Source: Achatina immaculata (taxonomy: Eukaryota; Mollusca; Gastropoda; Stylommatophora; Achatinidae). Taken from it: DNA of 64,000 nt. The number at the start of each line of letters is the position of its first letter. Position 1 is the stretch's first letter. Made by a program: the position numbers and the translations under genes. Shown in pieces: positions 35,743 through 47,950 of the stretch. Location of the stretch: positions 32,496,030 through 32,560,029 of the forward strand of contig CM019718.1 of the NCBI GenBank assembly GCA_009760885.1. Reading direction: 5' to 3'. The notes under the pieces were generated by a model, which was not told the DNA's origin, searched no databases, and saw only the letters and a program-made list of their open reading frames with translations.

Positions 35743-36469
35743 GCTCTTTGTAAAACTCCCAGAGGTAGAACTAAAATGGTGGAACTCTTTCTGCAGTACT
35801 TTTATAAATCTTACCTCACCAGGGATCCAAATAGTCTAAGATGGTGGGTGACTCACGAAGTTTTTCTTACAAACACCCGTCGTCATGGCACAGGTAACAC
35901 TTACCTGTAAGGTGAAAAAAAAAACAACCCCCCCCCCCCCCCAAAAAAAAAAAAAACCATAAAGTTCTTTGATACACTTACATTCAAGGAATGTAAGACT
36001 GTGATTGTGAATGTTTGTCTTGAATAATTCACTCTCTGTCGAACGGCGCTGCCCTTATCCAGCTTCTCCATCTTGCCTGGTCCCTGGTAAGTCAAATCAG
36101 ATCTCCCGTGCCACTTGGGCAGCTCGGTCAGATGGCGCTTTTCCTAACAATTATAGAAGATAATTGTACAACTTTCTTTTTTTTTTTTTTTGATAACTGA
36201 GGGCCCATGTACGGATTGTTCTGGAAGTTACGGAAGGAAGAAAGGGGTGGGGTAAGGAAGGGTAGTAGATCGAGTTTAAAATCTCATGGCCCAGGCATCT
36301 AGCACTGGGGGGTGGGGGCATACCAAGGCAACAAAAAACAATATTTAATGTTTATTTATTTATAACCCCCAACCCCCCCCCCCAAAAAAAAATTACCGAA
36401 ATATGAGGGGGCCCTAATTAAGAATGGTTGTCTAGGGGTCTGTTTAAATTTGGTTTTTATACTGGAGTC
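35743..36469. other. no gene seen; poly-C, poly-A and poly-T runs
   Basis: Poly-C at about 35930-35942 followed by poly-A; a T run near 36176; a second C/A run near 36366-36391. Confidence 0.5.
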
Positions 36470-36968
36470 ACAAAGTATGTACACAACGATGGACAAGTGT
36501 ACACAAGTAGACTGCCTGTCATGAAGTCTGTACACAACAATGGACAAGTGTACACAAGTAGACTGACTGTCACAAAGTATGTACACAACGATGGACAAGT
36601 GTACACGAGTAGACTGACTGTCACGAAGTCTGTACACAACAATGGACAAGTGTACACAAGTAGACTGACTGTCACAAAGTATGTACACAAAGATGGACAA
36701 GTGTACACAAGTAGACTGCCTGTCATGAAGTCTATACACAACAATGGACAAGTGTACATAAGTAGATTGATTGTCATAAAGTCTGTACACAACAATGGAC
36801 AAGTGTACATAAGTAGATTGACTGTCATAAAGTCTGTACACAACAATGGACAAGTGTACATAAGTAGATTGACTGTCATAAAGTCTGTACACAACAATGG
36901 ACAAGTGTACATAAGTAGATTGATTGTCATAAAGTCTGTACACAACAATGGACAAGTGTACACAAGCA
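36470..36968. repeat. 51-bp minisatellite, about 10 copies
   Basis: Units of gtctgtacacaacaatggac, aagtgtacacaagtagactg and actgtcacgaa. Open on both strands because 51 is a multiple of three. Confidence 0.94.
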
Positions 36969-37019
36969 GATTATTAGAGTTATAAAAGCCCGCCTTTTCC
37001 CTTTGTTGTTGTTATCAGT

Positions 37020-37515
37020 GTGTGTGTGTGCGCGCGCGCGCGCAATGAACAACATAATGCACGCGGTAATTTGATGTTTGATCAACCTCAATGTCCCAGC
37101 TATCATCAACTTAAGATCTGCTGGACCCCCTGTCATTTTCTACCCGCCAGAATAAATTCCCCCCCCCCCCCCCTTTTCCCCATTTCACGCCGCGGGAAGC
37201 TATGTCGCACCTGGATTGGCTGGTTCCCGACTCCGCCTCGTGTCAGTGAAGACGTGACTGACGTCTAACACCGCGCGAACAACCTTGTTTCCGTCACTGG
37301 AGGAAGAAGGGTTGGTGCTGAATCCTGACAGAAACCCCGCCTGGAGAGGGATTAAATGTCCAATCAGTTGGAACAAGTACACCATTTGCAGGCTGGTGGA
37401 TTGCATAGAAGGAGCAATCATTCGATTCATTTGTTCAAGATAGTTCAGCGATTAGTGATTGTACTGAGGGTGAGATTTTCTACAGGAAAGAGAGATCGAT
37501 TGCGCCATCATCCAG
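37020..37515 (+). promoter_or_regulatory. CpG-rich block with CRE-like and CCAAT motifs and a donor site; possible promoter and 5' exon
   Basis: This stretch contains a CG run, several CpG-rich segments, an inverted CCAAT (attgg near 37215), a CCAATCAG near 37359, and CRE-like TGACGTCT (37259-37266) next to an ACGTGA half-site. It ends at a strong donor, ccag|gtaagatc (37516). That layout would suit a promoter with an untranslated first exon. If it serves the bZIP gene, the first intron would be about 21 kb. There is no direct evidence of transcription. Confidence 0.25.
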
Positions 37516-37639
37516 GTAAGATCTTGTATACTTTCTTTCTTTAATACGTGTAATATTCTAAGGCATTGTCTTAATGAAAGGATATTTGTTGGTTTTTTTT
37601 TTGGTGTAAAATCGAGACTGCTAAGCAAGATGGGTTTCC

Positions 37640-37890
37640 TAGTGAACTAGAACTGATCAAGACCCTGTCCGTCTCTCCCATTGGTGCTACTATAACATGC
37701 TTAGCCTGCCTGACCTAGCAGGACTCAACATAGTAGTGGACTGTGTAGAGAAGTTTGCCTGAATTGTTGTTTTTTCCGTTGGGGGTGGAGGTTCTGCAGT
37801 CTTTCAAGCCAGCTACCGTTAGCCAGTTCTCTGTCAGATACGGTGCCTGCTTGTCAATGTCTTCACAGCTTCGGCTGGCAAGAACATCCC
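37640..37890 (+). mobile_element. R2 dispersed repeat
   Basis: Shares actgatcaagaccctgtccg, a central gtagtggactgtgtagagaa region and the end tcttcacagcttcggctggc with R2. Confidence 0.62.
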
Positions 37891-38033
37891 GCGGCTGCAG
37901 CTACAGGGAGGCAGGGTAACATCAGACCAGGTCTTGGGGGAAGAAATATCAACAAACTTAGCTAGGAAAGTGGAGTGGTGGAGGAGGGTGTGGAGTCCAG
38001 ACTTAGGGATTGTTACAAGAAAAGCAGGTTGCG

Positions 38034-38077
38034 AATCATCATCATCGTCGTCGTTATCATCATCATCGTCGTCGTCG

Positions 38078-38111
<34 letters not shown>

Positions 38112-38195
38112 TCTAGGTATATCAAATTTTTTTATCTTCCACTCCGTCCATAAACTCGTTTGATGATCGTCTTATGATGCCACACTGTCTTTCAT

Positions 38196-38237
<42 letters not shown>

Positions 38238-38240
38238 ACT
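38034..38240. repeat. (ATC)n/(GTC)n and (TC)n microsatellites
   Basis: ATC/GTC mixture at 38034-38112, TC run at 38195-38238. Followed by a poly-C run near 38288. Confidence 0.93.
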
Positions 38241-38744
38241 TTCTGTACCCCTCTTTTCGTCTTTCCATTTCTAATATTTTAATGTTTCCCCCCCCCCCCC
38301 CCATCTTATTCCCAGTAAGCGATAATTGTTTTCTTATCTTTATAAGTAAATTTTGTTTCGACTGTCTACGTCTACTCTTGACTGATAACAGGACTTTACT
38401 CGGGGGCACCAGGACGTGACCTATTTTCTCATCCGAAAGTTATTGGCTCAAGACCCTCTACCTCCTTCCTCTGGCTGACCCATGTGTAAAATAAAGGGGT
38501 CACCCCACACACTTATGCTGAGAAAAGGCTAACACTGAAAAATAAGAGAATGTTTGTGCGCAAGACCAGACACAGATCCTGACACTATAAATACTCGTGT
38601 CAGTGAAAAGAAAATATTATTTCACGTAGAAGTGAATTCCGTAAATATGGGACGCAATTCCAAAGCGGGACAATAATAAAAAGAATGGAAAAAAAGGAAG
38701 TAGTGAACTATGAAAAGGAGAACAAAATTAACAGCTTCATATAG
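38241..38744. other. no gene seen
   Basis: Unique-looking sequence; no supported feature. Confidence 0.5.
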
Positions 38745-38990
38745 ATATAACACGGCTACAGTTAGGTATAACACGGCTGCAGTTAGATATACCACGGCTG
38801 CATTTATATATAGCACGACTACATTTAGATATAACACGGCTACAGTTAGATATAGCACGGCTACAGTTAGAAGTTTCACAGCTTCAGATAGATGTAGGAC
38901 AGCTTCAGGTAGGTGTAGGACAGCTTCAGGTAGATGTTGGGACAGGTGCAGGTAGATGTTGGCACAGCTGCAGGTAAATGTAGCACAGCT
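38745..38990. repeat. 21-bp tandem repeat, about 11 diverged copies
   Basis: Units of ggctacagttagatataaca plus c on the left, drifting to gacagcttcaggtagatgta on the right. Confidence 0.85.
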
Positions 38991-39159
38991 GTGAGAACAA
39001 GAAGGTCAACCGATTTTGTTGACATGAACGTGGAGGGCTTGTTCATGAAAACTGGTACCTGGTTCGTGTTGTCGCGTGGGAGGAAAAGAAAAGAAGATAC
39101 TCAGAGAAAGAGAAGGGAGATAGGTCAAGTGTTCTTGCTTCTCTACTGATCCCGCTGGA

Positions 39160-39255
39160 ACTCTTGCCGCTGTTGCTTACTGCCGATGGCGTGATGATGT
39201 TGGGGCACAGCCATGTCCTAGGAATGGAAGATGACTGCTTGGTCACTGGCACGCG
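39160..39255 (-). mobile_element. R2 fragment
   Basis: Contains gccgatggcgtgatgatgtt and ggggcacagccatgtcctag, resembling the end of R2 in inverse as at 31845-31890. Confidence 0.45.
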
Positions 39256-40030
39256 ATAAAATTCTTAGAAGACCACCGCCATCACATACACTACTGCCTT
39301 TCATCAGCACAGTGGCTTGAAGACTTAGGAGAGGGGTCTTGATCAGTTCTGTGTGGCTATCTTGTCATTCTCACTGTAGAGTAGCCATCTTTGTTCCCAG
39401 AAAGTGTTTTCCCAAAAGTGGAGATAATCCGAGAACGTAGAACAGGGGGAGGGTTTGGGAGGGTAGGAGGGGGACGATAGTGATCCTAGAAGTCATAAAT
39501 TGTGCAGCTGTTTTACTGTACAAGCATCGCAGTAGCTGGAGGTGGTATCCTCTCCTCTTGTGATAAGAACAATTCAGCAGAATATTTTTCTCCTCTTATA
39601 AACCCGATTTGTTACTTACGTCCTTTTGTCCGTGTATGACGCCACGGCTTAGAGTGAAAACAGAACATCTGTTATGACTCATGTGTTACTGTTACTCTTG
39701 TTCCGTCCTCCAAAAACCCACAACTCCTGGCCATTTTGAGGTCAGTGACCCCACCGACCGGCGGGATACAGAACTTAAGACGAGGTCAGGAAAAACTGCT
39801 GACCTCGTGTTGTCGGACCAGGTGTGGAAGCCTTGATCTCTTGCCACAATGTTCTATTATCGTTCTGGGTTTTTGGGGGATGCTCAAGTTTAGCATGTGT
39901 GTGTACTTGTGTGTGCGTGAGTGTTTGCGTGTGTGTGTGTGTGTGCATGCTTCAACTTGGCTCGGTCACTGGCCTTCTAGTAGTCAACTTTTAGTGGAAC
40001 AAAGATGGCGATGGTGGAGTGACTGTACAG
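39256..40030. other. no gene seen; (GT)n run
   Basis: GT-rich run at 39893-39945; G-rich patch near 39446-39474. Nothing else recognised. Confidence 0.5.
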
Positions 40031-40145
<115 letters not shown>

Positions 40146-40735
40146 GTACTAAACTATATGATTGCTACCTGTACCCAAAGGAGACAGGTAACACAGATTT
40201 TGATTTCTTGCACACCTGTAGTTTCTGTTAAGTCCCTCCCCTCCACTACCCTCCCCTCCCTGGGCTGAACTGAAATACTTATTAGGGGAGGAGGGGGGAT
40301 TCCATGCGTCACTAGGAGAGTTTTAGTACCTGCTTCTGACAGTTCGTGGAGATATTTGGTTCTTCAGAAAGAAAAAAACCAATTCTCTTCTTTTTAAAAA
40401 AAACCTCATCACATTTTTTTTATCCTTCCTTATCTCATCATAGTCTTATCCTAAAGTATCTGTCTTACTCTTAACTTCCTACCAAAGTCTGACATGGGGA
40501 ATTCCTAAAATGTACAAATCTATAAATAGTTGAAAACTTTTCGCTTACGAACAGGGCACTATATTTAGAGTGTTAGAATGTGCTACCAGTATGTTTAGCC
40601 AACTATTTCATAGAACAGAACATGCGCACCACACGAGAAGATGGAAAATAAATCTGAAGAATGTAAAACGTGGATGAACAAAAGAACGGATAATATTTTG
40701 TTGCAGATAAAATTTTTACAAAATTAAAGTTTAAA
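40146..40735. other. no gene seen
   Basis: AT-rich unique-looking sequence. Confidence 0.5.
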
Positions 40736-41010
40736 AAAAAGGTAAAATTTCCTTTTCCGAGCCATTAAGACATATTAAGGGCACAGTGTTGGGCCTTCAG
40801 CAGATGAAAGTCTGATGACGTCAGTATCTGGCCTAGCTGCACGTACCTTCCTAGATTTCTCTGGTGCCCATTTTTAGAGCCTGGGTGAAGCCTAGGACTT
40901 TTTTTAGTGTGATGGTAACAGGAAAAAAAAAAAAAATCCCCACTTCTGGGACTTGAACCTCGTACCACCAGTTACTAAACCGAGATCCTAACCACTCAGC
41001 TAACCAGGCC
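40736..41010 (-). mobile_element. tRNA-derived SINE (SINE-1), near full length
   Basis: On minus: a tRNA-like head with A box tagctgagtggtta and B box gaggttcaagtccc, a T run, then the SINE-1 body (ctctaaaaatgggcaccaga and onwards). This is the clearest SINE-1 copy in the window. Confidence 0.85.
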
Positions 41011-41168
41011 GTAAATAAAATATTTTAGCAAAAATGTAACTGGAATGTAGGACATTTAACTTAAATTATAAAGAAAAAGGGGAAGAAAAATGTAAGAGCG
41101 GATGGGTCATATAGGCCATATCTTGAGATTTAAACATGTATAAGATTGACGGAACATGATAGTGATTC

Positions 41169-41290
41169 AGTGTTTCTCAACCTTTTTTTTATATCCAGAA
41201 ACCACGTATGATATGCAGCATACCGCCAGATAATATAGTGCAGTATCACAGAACTTTATTCCCTGAATTGTCTTATTCAAAAGATGGCAT
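41169..41290 (+). mobile_element. possible hAT-type nonautonomous element end
   Basis: cagtgtttctcaacc near 41169 resembles the terminal inverted repeats of hAT-superfamily elements as I remember them. The opposite end was not located. Confidence 0.4.
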
Positions 41291-41583
41291 TTAGCACTCG
41301 ACACAGTAGTAGAAGTGGGCCCTCAACACGCCCAGGAGGGCCTGCATGGCGAGGCGCAGTGAAGTGCACAGATGGTAATATCTTGGGGAGGGGGGGGGGA
41401 ATGACACCGCACAACAATCTTTCCTCGAAATAAGGGCCTTCGTCAGACTCCATATCTGCTGAATGTAATTTTGAAAAAAAAAAAGAATATATCGAGAGCC
41501 ATATCTGAGGTAAAAATTCATGCAAACAGATAAGTTAGGGGCAACAGATAATATCATAGTCAGATGGGTAGAAATATGCTTGA

Positions 41584-41775
41584 TCCATCCATCCATCCAT
41601 CCATCCATCCATCCATCCATCCATCCATCCATCCATCCATCCATCGTTTGATGAGCGACTAAACAACCACCGCCCAGTACACTTCATGGCGTCTTGCAAG
41701 ACAGCAACAAATTCTCTCCACTTCTCCCGATCTGCACCCAACCTTCTGTATGACGCACCACAAAGGGGCACCAAA
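41584..41775 (-). mobile_element. LINE 3'-end fragment with (ATGG)n tail
   Basis: Minus strand encodes [20 protein letters not shown], a typical end of a reverse-transcriptase ORF, then runs into an ATGG tail (CCAT on +, 41584-41644). Confidence 0.72.
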
Positions 41776-42167
41776 CTTGAAAATCTTTGCTGGTGAAAGT
41801 AGCGCCAGCCACATGATGATGATGATTAGAACACACTGCTAGACCTGCCGAATAAAACCACTACCTTGACCTAAATGTTGTCCCCGTCTTGCTAGTGGTA
41901 CCCCGACCATAGCAGGAACCAGTCCGAACTGGTTTGAGGCTATTTCTGGACATGTCGTCATTTGTGTGCGGGGATTTCATGGCCAAAGGAAGGGAATACT
42001 CTTAGTTACGAGCAGGTCTCTAATCTAACTTTGTCACAGGTAGGGTTGTACTTGTACTTGTAGGAACTCCCTGTTAACTGCCAGCTGCTGTCGATGCTGT
42101 AGAGGTGTTGAGGCGCATGGGCGTGGTGTGAGTTATGGCAGCTGCTTCTTTTTAATTCGCTGGTACT

Positions 42168-42235
42168 CTGTTCTCTCGTGGCTAGACGGCTGCTCGTCCT
42201 ACCGGAGTCCGTGGTTCGAATCCCAGGTAATTCTC
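42168..42235 (+). mobile_element. tRNA-like SINE head (SINE-3)
   Basis: Has gtggctagacggctgctcg and a perfect B box ggttcgaatcc. It is too short and mispaired for a functional tRNA. Confidence 0.55.
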
Positions 42236-43197
42236 TTGTGATTTTTATTTCTCTCATGTCTCGTTAAAGTGCTTTGTCCACGATTTGCTCGAGGTCTAAT
42301 CTTACAAAACTGTGTTCTCTTACTTTACCGCACGAAAGCCTCGTTGTTTCATATTTATTAGCAAAGATGTACACTCCTTGGAGAAGTTCGCAGTTTGAAT
42401 CCAGCCAGATGTGCCCCATACATCCAGCTGTAGATATGAGTTACCCGGCTCCTTCTGGAGGTTGAGAAGGAAAGGAGGTCAGCCTGTATTGCTTCAACAT
42501 ACCAAGGAATATAGGGACTCTACCTGCTCCGAGTAGCTTTGTAAGGGGCAGCAAGTCCAGGACACAGATGCCAGAAGTGGAAGGCAGCGGAATCTCTGGG
42601 CACACGAGAACCTAATTATGCCACAGTTTAAAATTCGTACAAAAACTCAGGGACAAGTTTTTGAAAAACAAACAAAAACAAAAAAAGAAACCAAGTTTGA
42701 CAGTCGCTGCTTACGGGGCTCCCTCACCTTAGCTCTGTAGCTTTATGAGGTGGTCATCACTTTCAGCAGCCACCATGCTAAAGCGGTGGCGGGGCCATTG
42801 ACGTGGGCAAGCCAAACCTGGTCAAGACATCTATCCTACTTCCTGGTGATGTCCCCAGCTGATGTTCTCTCTCCTCCTGGCTGATAGTCCTGAGCTTATG
42901 GTGGTTGTCCTCGATGTCCCCAGTCTTCTGATAAACTTCTTTCAGGTTTAAAAAAAAATTAATCAAGACAAGCGTAACCTACTCCATATCCACCACCATG
43001 CATGTGTATTTTACTTTTTAAAAAAATTGGGAAGTTTTTCTTACAACATAGTTTATTCTTTGTGTGGTTGCTTTCAATATTTTGGGAGCTTCTGATAATA
43101 AGTTCTTTATTTGTTTTTTCTTTTCTTTTTATTTATTTCCTTTTCAATTAAAAAAAAATGTTTCTCTTGTCTTATATGGTATCATCTAAACCCCTCC
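42236..43197. other. no gene seen
   Basis: Mixed sequence with A and T runs (42662-42690, 43128-43160). No supported feature; a second tRNA-B-box-like string near 42392 is weak. Confidence 0.45.
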
Positions 43198-43650
43198 CTC
43201 CATACCTAGTTTCTTGCCGTCTTTGTCGTATTTCCTCCCTCCTCCCCCCACTCCCCGACCATGTTTCTTGCCGTCTTTGTCGTATTTCCTCCCTCCTTCC
43301 CCCACTCCCCGACCATGCTTCTTGCCGTCTTTGTCGTATTTCATCCCTCCTTCCCCCACTCCCCGACCATGTTTCTTGCCGTCTTTGTCGTATTTCCTCC
43401 CTCCTTCCCCCTCCCCGACCATGTTTCTTGCCGTCTTTGTCGTATTTCCTCCCTCCTTCCCCTTTCTCCGACCATGTTTCTTGCCGTCTTTGTCGTATTT
43501 CCTCCCTCCTTCCCCTTTCCCCGACCATGTTTCTTGCCGTCTTTGTCGTATTTCCTCCCTCCTTCCCCTTTCCCCGACCATGTTTCTTGCCGTATATATC
43601 TTCCTCTTTCCCTTCTTCCAACCCTCCCGACTATGTTTCTTGCCGTATAC
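43198..43650. repeat. 52-54-bp minisatellite, about 8 copies
   Basis: Units of ccatgtttcttgccgtcttt, gtcgtatttcctccctcctt and cccccactccccga, with length variation in the C-rich part. Confidence 0.94.
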
Positions 43651-44084
43651 GTCTTATTCCTTCCATTCTTTCCCCCCTCCCCCTCTTTCCACCACCCCAC
43701 CAAAAAAACCACATTCCCCCCTTATTTCTGTTTATTTGTTTGTTTATTGTTAAAGTTTCAGACGCAGAAAACATTAATGGCTATATTTATATGTCTGTAA
43801 TACGACTTCATATTATGCATAATTACTTCCCCTTACTGTCTGAACATATGCCGTACACACGGCTGTATTTACCTCTCCTCTTCTTGGCTTGATATCGACT
43901 ATGTGTATGTGCGCGTGTGTTTGCCTTCAGCTGTTATTGATGTTCGGAGATAACTGATTTTATCGACTTGTGTCGGTGTTCTTTCATGTGGATAGATATG
44001 GAAATTTAGTTTTTGTACTCCCATTTGATATAACCGTGGTATATGTTCCCGAGTCTGTTTTATAGCTAGTCCTCTTTTATTTGG
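43651..44084. other. no gene seen
   Basis: Unique-looking sequence. Confidence 0.5.
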
Positions 44085-44320
44085 ACTAATAATGGGCCCA
44101 CAATGTGCAGTAAGACCCCTCCAACACCCGGGGTGGGGCTTTGGAAAGAACCGGGGGGGGGGGGGAAGGAGGGAGGGGGCGCTGAGCGAAGAGGAAGAAG
44201 CAAAAGACATCTAAAGCAAATGAGCAAACATAATTTTTTTTTTTTATTTCCCAGGGAATGTAGGGGTATGGGTTGGGTAGCAAGAGGGCCACACTTCACC
44301 AAAGTTTGAGAAGCACTGCT
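44085..44320 (-). mobile_element. possible hAT-type nonautonomous element
   Basis: On minus the right edge reads cagtgcttctcaaactttgg, a hAT-like terminus. A long poly-G run (44151-44165) lies inside. The other terminus is not clear. Confidence 0.45.
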
Positions 44321-44639
44321 CTAATTGATAGCCCTGTTTACAACTTTTTGTAAAACAAAAACAAAAAAAAAAAAACGCTTTCACTCTAGGCTATCAACAT
44401 TGTGTCACAGGTAAATCGCAGGTAACTGATATCAGAGTTGATAGTAAGATGACCCCCCCCCCCCCACCTAACCCCAGAGTAGTTAAAAATTGACGTATAC
44501 CTTTAAAAAAAAAAGGGGGGGGGGTTTGAAAGAGGCTAATTAGTCAAAATTCAAATGTATATAAAGAAGTGGGTTTTTTCCAGGTTTTACCATAAAATAA
44601 CACCCCTTCCAAATTTAACGCCCAGATCATCTACAGGTC
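44321..44639. other. no gene seen; poly-C and poly-G runs
   Basis: Poly-C near 44452-44466 and A-then-G run near 44503-44524. Confidence 0.5.
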
Positions 44640-45005
44640 TCACTTTGTTTATGTCCCTGTTGGAATCATGTGACCTGTCATTTTTCTTCCTGCCAGACTG
44701 AGTGTATGTCATGGTATTTTCGCAGAAATTTGAGAATAGATGACGTGATAGGGCACTGCCTTGTCATACGTTTTATAGCCTGATACATAAATATTCATTC
44801 TTTTTGTTACTCCGTGATTTCAGGGTATGTTATGAATAATTCTCACATCTTTACCGCTTATATGACATTTCTCTAGCGTTTGTATCATATCTTCTTGTCT
44901 AACTCTGCCAAAAGCTTTCGTGTAATCAACAAAGCACAAACATAAATCTTTGTTCTAGAGATCGTTCTGTTACAGTTTTTAACATAAAATTTGCATTGCT
45001 TGTGT
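44640..45005 (-). mobile_element. LINE-B RT fragment (palm)
   Basis: The minus strand gives CFVDYTKAFGRVRQEDMIQT and the following CHISGKDVRIIHN, the first catalytic motif region of a non-LTR reverse transcriptase with the Asp retained. Broken by frameshifts and stops. Probably the same copy as 45495-46170, separated by later insertions. Confidence 0.75.
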
Positions 45006-45007
45006 CT

Positions 45008-45100
45008 TTTCAGACAGAAGGGCAGAATGTCAGACGGGCCTGCGTGCCCAATTCTTAACCCTTTTGAAATAAAGATCAATCAATCAATCAATCAATCATT
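45008..45100 (+). mobile_element. LINE 3'-end fragment with (ATCA)n tail
   Basis: About 70 bp ending cttttgaaataaagatca followed by ATCA repeats. The same piece occurs in inverse at 52230-52318; both start at the same aagggcagaatgtcag. Confidence 0.78.
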
Positions 45101-45114
45101 CAACAACAAAACAG

Positions 45115-45192
45115 TTCTCATTTTCAATTTTAAGTTATCATTTTCAGTTTTAAGCTATCATTTTCAGTTTTAAGTTCTCATTTTCAGTTTCA
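45115..45192. repeat. 20-bp tandem repeat, about 4 copies
   Basis: Units of ttttaagttatcattttcag. Confidence 0.85.
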
Positions 45193-45494
45193 GTCTTCGT
45201 CATATTTCATATTCTTGAGTTAACGATCCTAAAAACACATTTACGCTGGCTGAAACTGGACTGTGAGATGTTGATCACATTCTGTTGTTCCAACTTTCTT
45301 TGGAATTACAGTGAAAACTGATCTGGGCAGATATGATGGCATATGCCTGTATAAAAGACAAAAGGTAAAGCTAACCTTGCCATGCCTGAGAGGCACATAA
45401 GGATATGGTGTTAGTGGCCTTATTTTTCTTGACCTGTCAGCACACTTGAGGTCAGCATCACGCCTGGCTGGCCACCTTTCCTTCCCCAACTCCG

Positions 45495-46170
45495 GAAGTC
45501 AGGTACCCATTTTTACAGCTGGAAGACTAGGGCGCCTCTAGCCAGATTGGAAACATGTCCTGTATCAAAGAGTATATTTAGAAGGCTTGTTAATTTTTTC
45601 TGTGCCAATATCTTAAGAGTGGTTATGATCATTTCTCTTGTGATAATGTCCTGGTGCCGTCCTTGCCTGTGTTCGATTGGGTACATTTCTGACTTCCATT
45701 CCCAGTATTTGTGGTCCTTCATTATTCACATTACATTGAATTGCTCATTTCTCTGGTCATTTCACAAGTTTATTGAGACCATGTGTCCGTGATTTCCTTT
45801 TTTTTTTTTCAATAACTTTATCTTTCTTTGTTTTCAAACGTTGCTTGTTCTGTTTTTTCACAGAGTTATTATTTTTTTTTTTTATGAAAGTCTTTCCTCT
45901 ATGGAACTTTTTTTTCAGCGGCAACACATTGTTCTAACAGCCACCTTTCTTTCTCTTCCTTGCACTGTCTTCTTACTTCTTTGTTAATCTCTTCACACAC
46001 TGTTTGATTATTATTATTATTATTATTATTTCTTTTAGAACTTCATCTGTCATCCAGTTTTTCTTGTCTCCTCTTTGTGCCTTTGGAACTGATGCCTCTA
46101 TTGCTTTGTTGGATTAATTCTTTGAACGTGTGCAATTTATAATTTACATCTTCAGGTAATATTTCGCCAA
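45495..46170 (-). mobile_element. LINE-B fragment (linker to RT fingers)
   Basis: The minus strand holds KLDDR-type and EINKEVRRQCKEEKERWLLE linker motifs between endonuclease and RT, an ATT run inside them, then MIITTLKILAQKKLTSLLNI, the finger region. Frames are interrupted. Confidence 0.68.
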
Positions 46171-46745
46171 GTGATAATTCGCTTCACCAGCTTGTTGTTT
46201 TCACTTCTCTGTGAATGTTTTCTTGTATGTATGTTATCTCTTTCTAGTGCAGGCGTTCTCAGTCGCGGGGATTCCTCCACCCCTCCCTCCCTTCTGGGTT
46301 GGGGGAAGGGGAAATTTGGGCCACAGAACAACGGACACGAACTTCTTATTGGAGGAAGGGGGAATTTGGACCACAGAACAAGGGACACGAACTTCTGAGA
46401 TACTGATCTTTCTACGTTGTAGTCTGAGCCCTCTAAACCGGCCCCTGCTCCAGTGGATCTATATTTAGTTAAAAAACTTTCTTATCTGCATTCATATTAT
46501 CTTCAGTTTTTAACTTTCCGTCCACGGCCAGTCTGTTCTCAACTGAGGCCAAGAATGGAAAATATCGGAATTTCTTTTAATGATAACGATGACGTCATCT
46601 CTGTTTGGTTCGGGAAATTTGTTTTAGATTCTTCCAGGAATCTAGCCTTCTTCAGGATCATACTTTGAGGAACTGGAAATGGATTTGGTCCTGTACATTG
46701 ATAAGTCCCCGACATTTTACTATAACAGTCTTGAGATGATCGCTT
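46171..46745. other. no gene seen
   Basis: Has a hAT-like string gcaggcgttctcagtcgcgg near 46250 but nothing firm. Confidence 0.4.
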
Positions 46746-46749
46746 GAAG

Positions 46750-47108
46750 GAAAGAGAACGAGGAATTGTCCCCAAAACAGCCTAGCAAAGAACTACTGAA
46801 GGAAAAAAGGAGAGATTGTCCCAAAAACAGCATAGCAAAGAACTATTGAAGGAAAAAGGAGGAGAGATTCTCCCAGAACAGCCTAGCAAGGAACTATTGA
46901 AGGAAAAAGGAGGAGGGATTGTTCCAAAAACAGCAAAGCAAAGAACTATTGAAGAAAAAAAAGAGGAGAGATTGTCCCAGAACAGCCTACCAAGGAACTA
47001 TTGAAGGAAAAAGGAGGAGGGATTGTTCCAAAAACAGCCTAGCAAAGAACTGTTGAAGGAAAAAAGGAGGAGAGATTGTCCCAGAACAGCCTAGCAAGGA
47101 ACTATTGA
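46750..47108. repeat. 51-bp minisatellite, about 7 copies
   Basis: Units of ggaaaaaggaggagagattg, tcccagaacagcctagcaag and gaactattgaa, with small length changes in the A run. Confidence 0.92.
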
Positions 47109-47244
47109 AGTCTAAGACGTTTAGTAACATATTTCGAGCACCATATAAACACTGGCTACATGTTGTGACAAACGAAAAGAATTTGTTGCTATCCTGCAAG
47201 ATCCCAGAAGGATGTTGAATGCTTTTTCGGTTTGTGTCCTAGGA

Positions 47245-47950
47245 TATGGATGAAAGAAAAGGTGAATGGATGGATGTAAGGACAGATATAAGCATGGATA
47301 GATATATGTATGGGTAGACGTATGTATGGACAGATGTATGTATGGATAGTGTATGTATGGATAGATGTATGTATGGATAAATGTATGTATGGATAGATGT
47401 ATGTATGGATAAATGTATGTATGGATAGATGTATGTATGGATAAATGTACGTATGGATAAATGTATGTATGGATAGATGTATGTATGGATAAATGTATGT
47501 ATGGATAGGTGTATGTATGGATAAATGTATGTATGGATAGGTGTATGTATGGATAGGTGTATGTATGGATAGATGTATGTATGGATAGGTGTATGTATGG
47601 GTAGATGTATGTATGGATAGATGTATGTATGGATAAATGTATGTATGGATAGGTGTATGTATGGATAGATGTATGTATGGATAGATGTATGTATGGATAG
47701 GTGTATGTATGGGTAGGTGTATGTATGGATAGATATATGTATGGGTAGACGTATGTATGGACAGATATATGTATGGGTAGACGTATGTATGGACAGATGT
47801 ATGTATGGGTAGATGTATGTATGGATAAATGTATGTATGGATAGGTGTATGTATGGATAGATGTATGTATGGGTAGGTGTATGTATGGATAGGTGTATGT
47901 ATGTATGGATAGATGTATGCATGGATAGATGTATGTATGCTATGGACAGA
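47245..47950. repeat. 16-bp minisatellite, about 43 copies
   Basis: Units of gtatgtatggatagat with a/g changes. A 259-codon minus frame (Tyr/Ile/His/Ser) is a by-product. Confidence 0.95.

Noticed and set aside
40925..41010. Functional tRNA gene on minus
   Set aside because: A and B boxes are present, but the sequence continues into a SINE body and the acceptor stem does not pair.
42168..42235. Functional tRNA gene on plus
   Set aside because: Good B box only; no complete cloverleaf.
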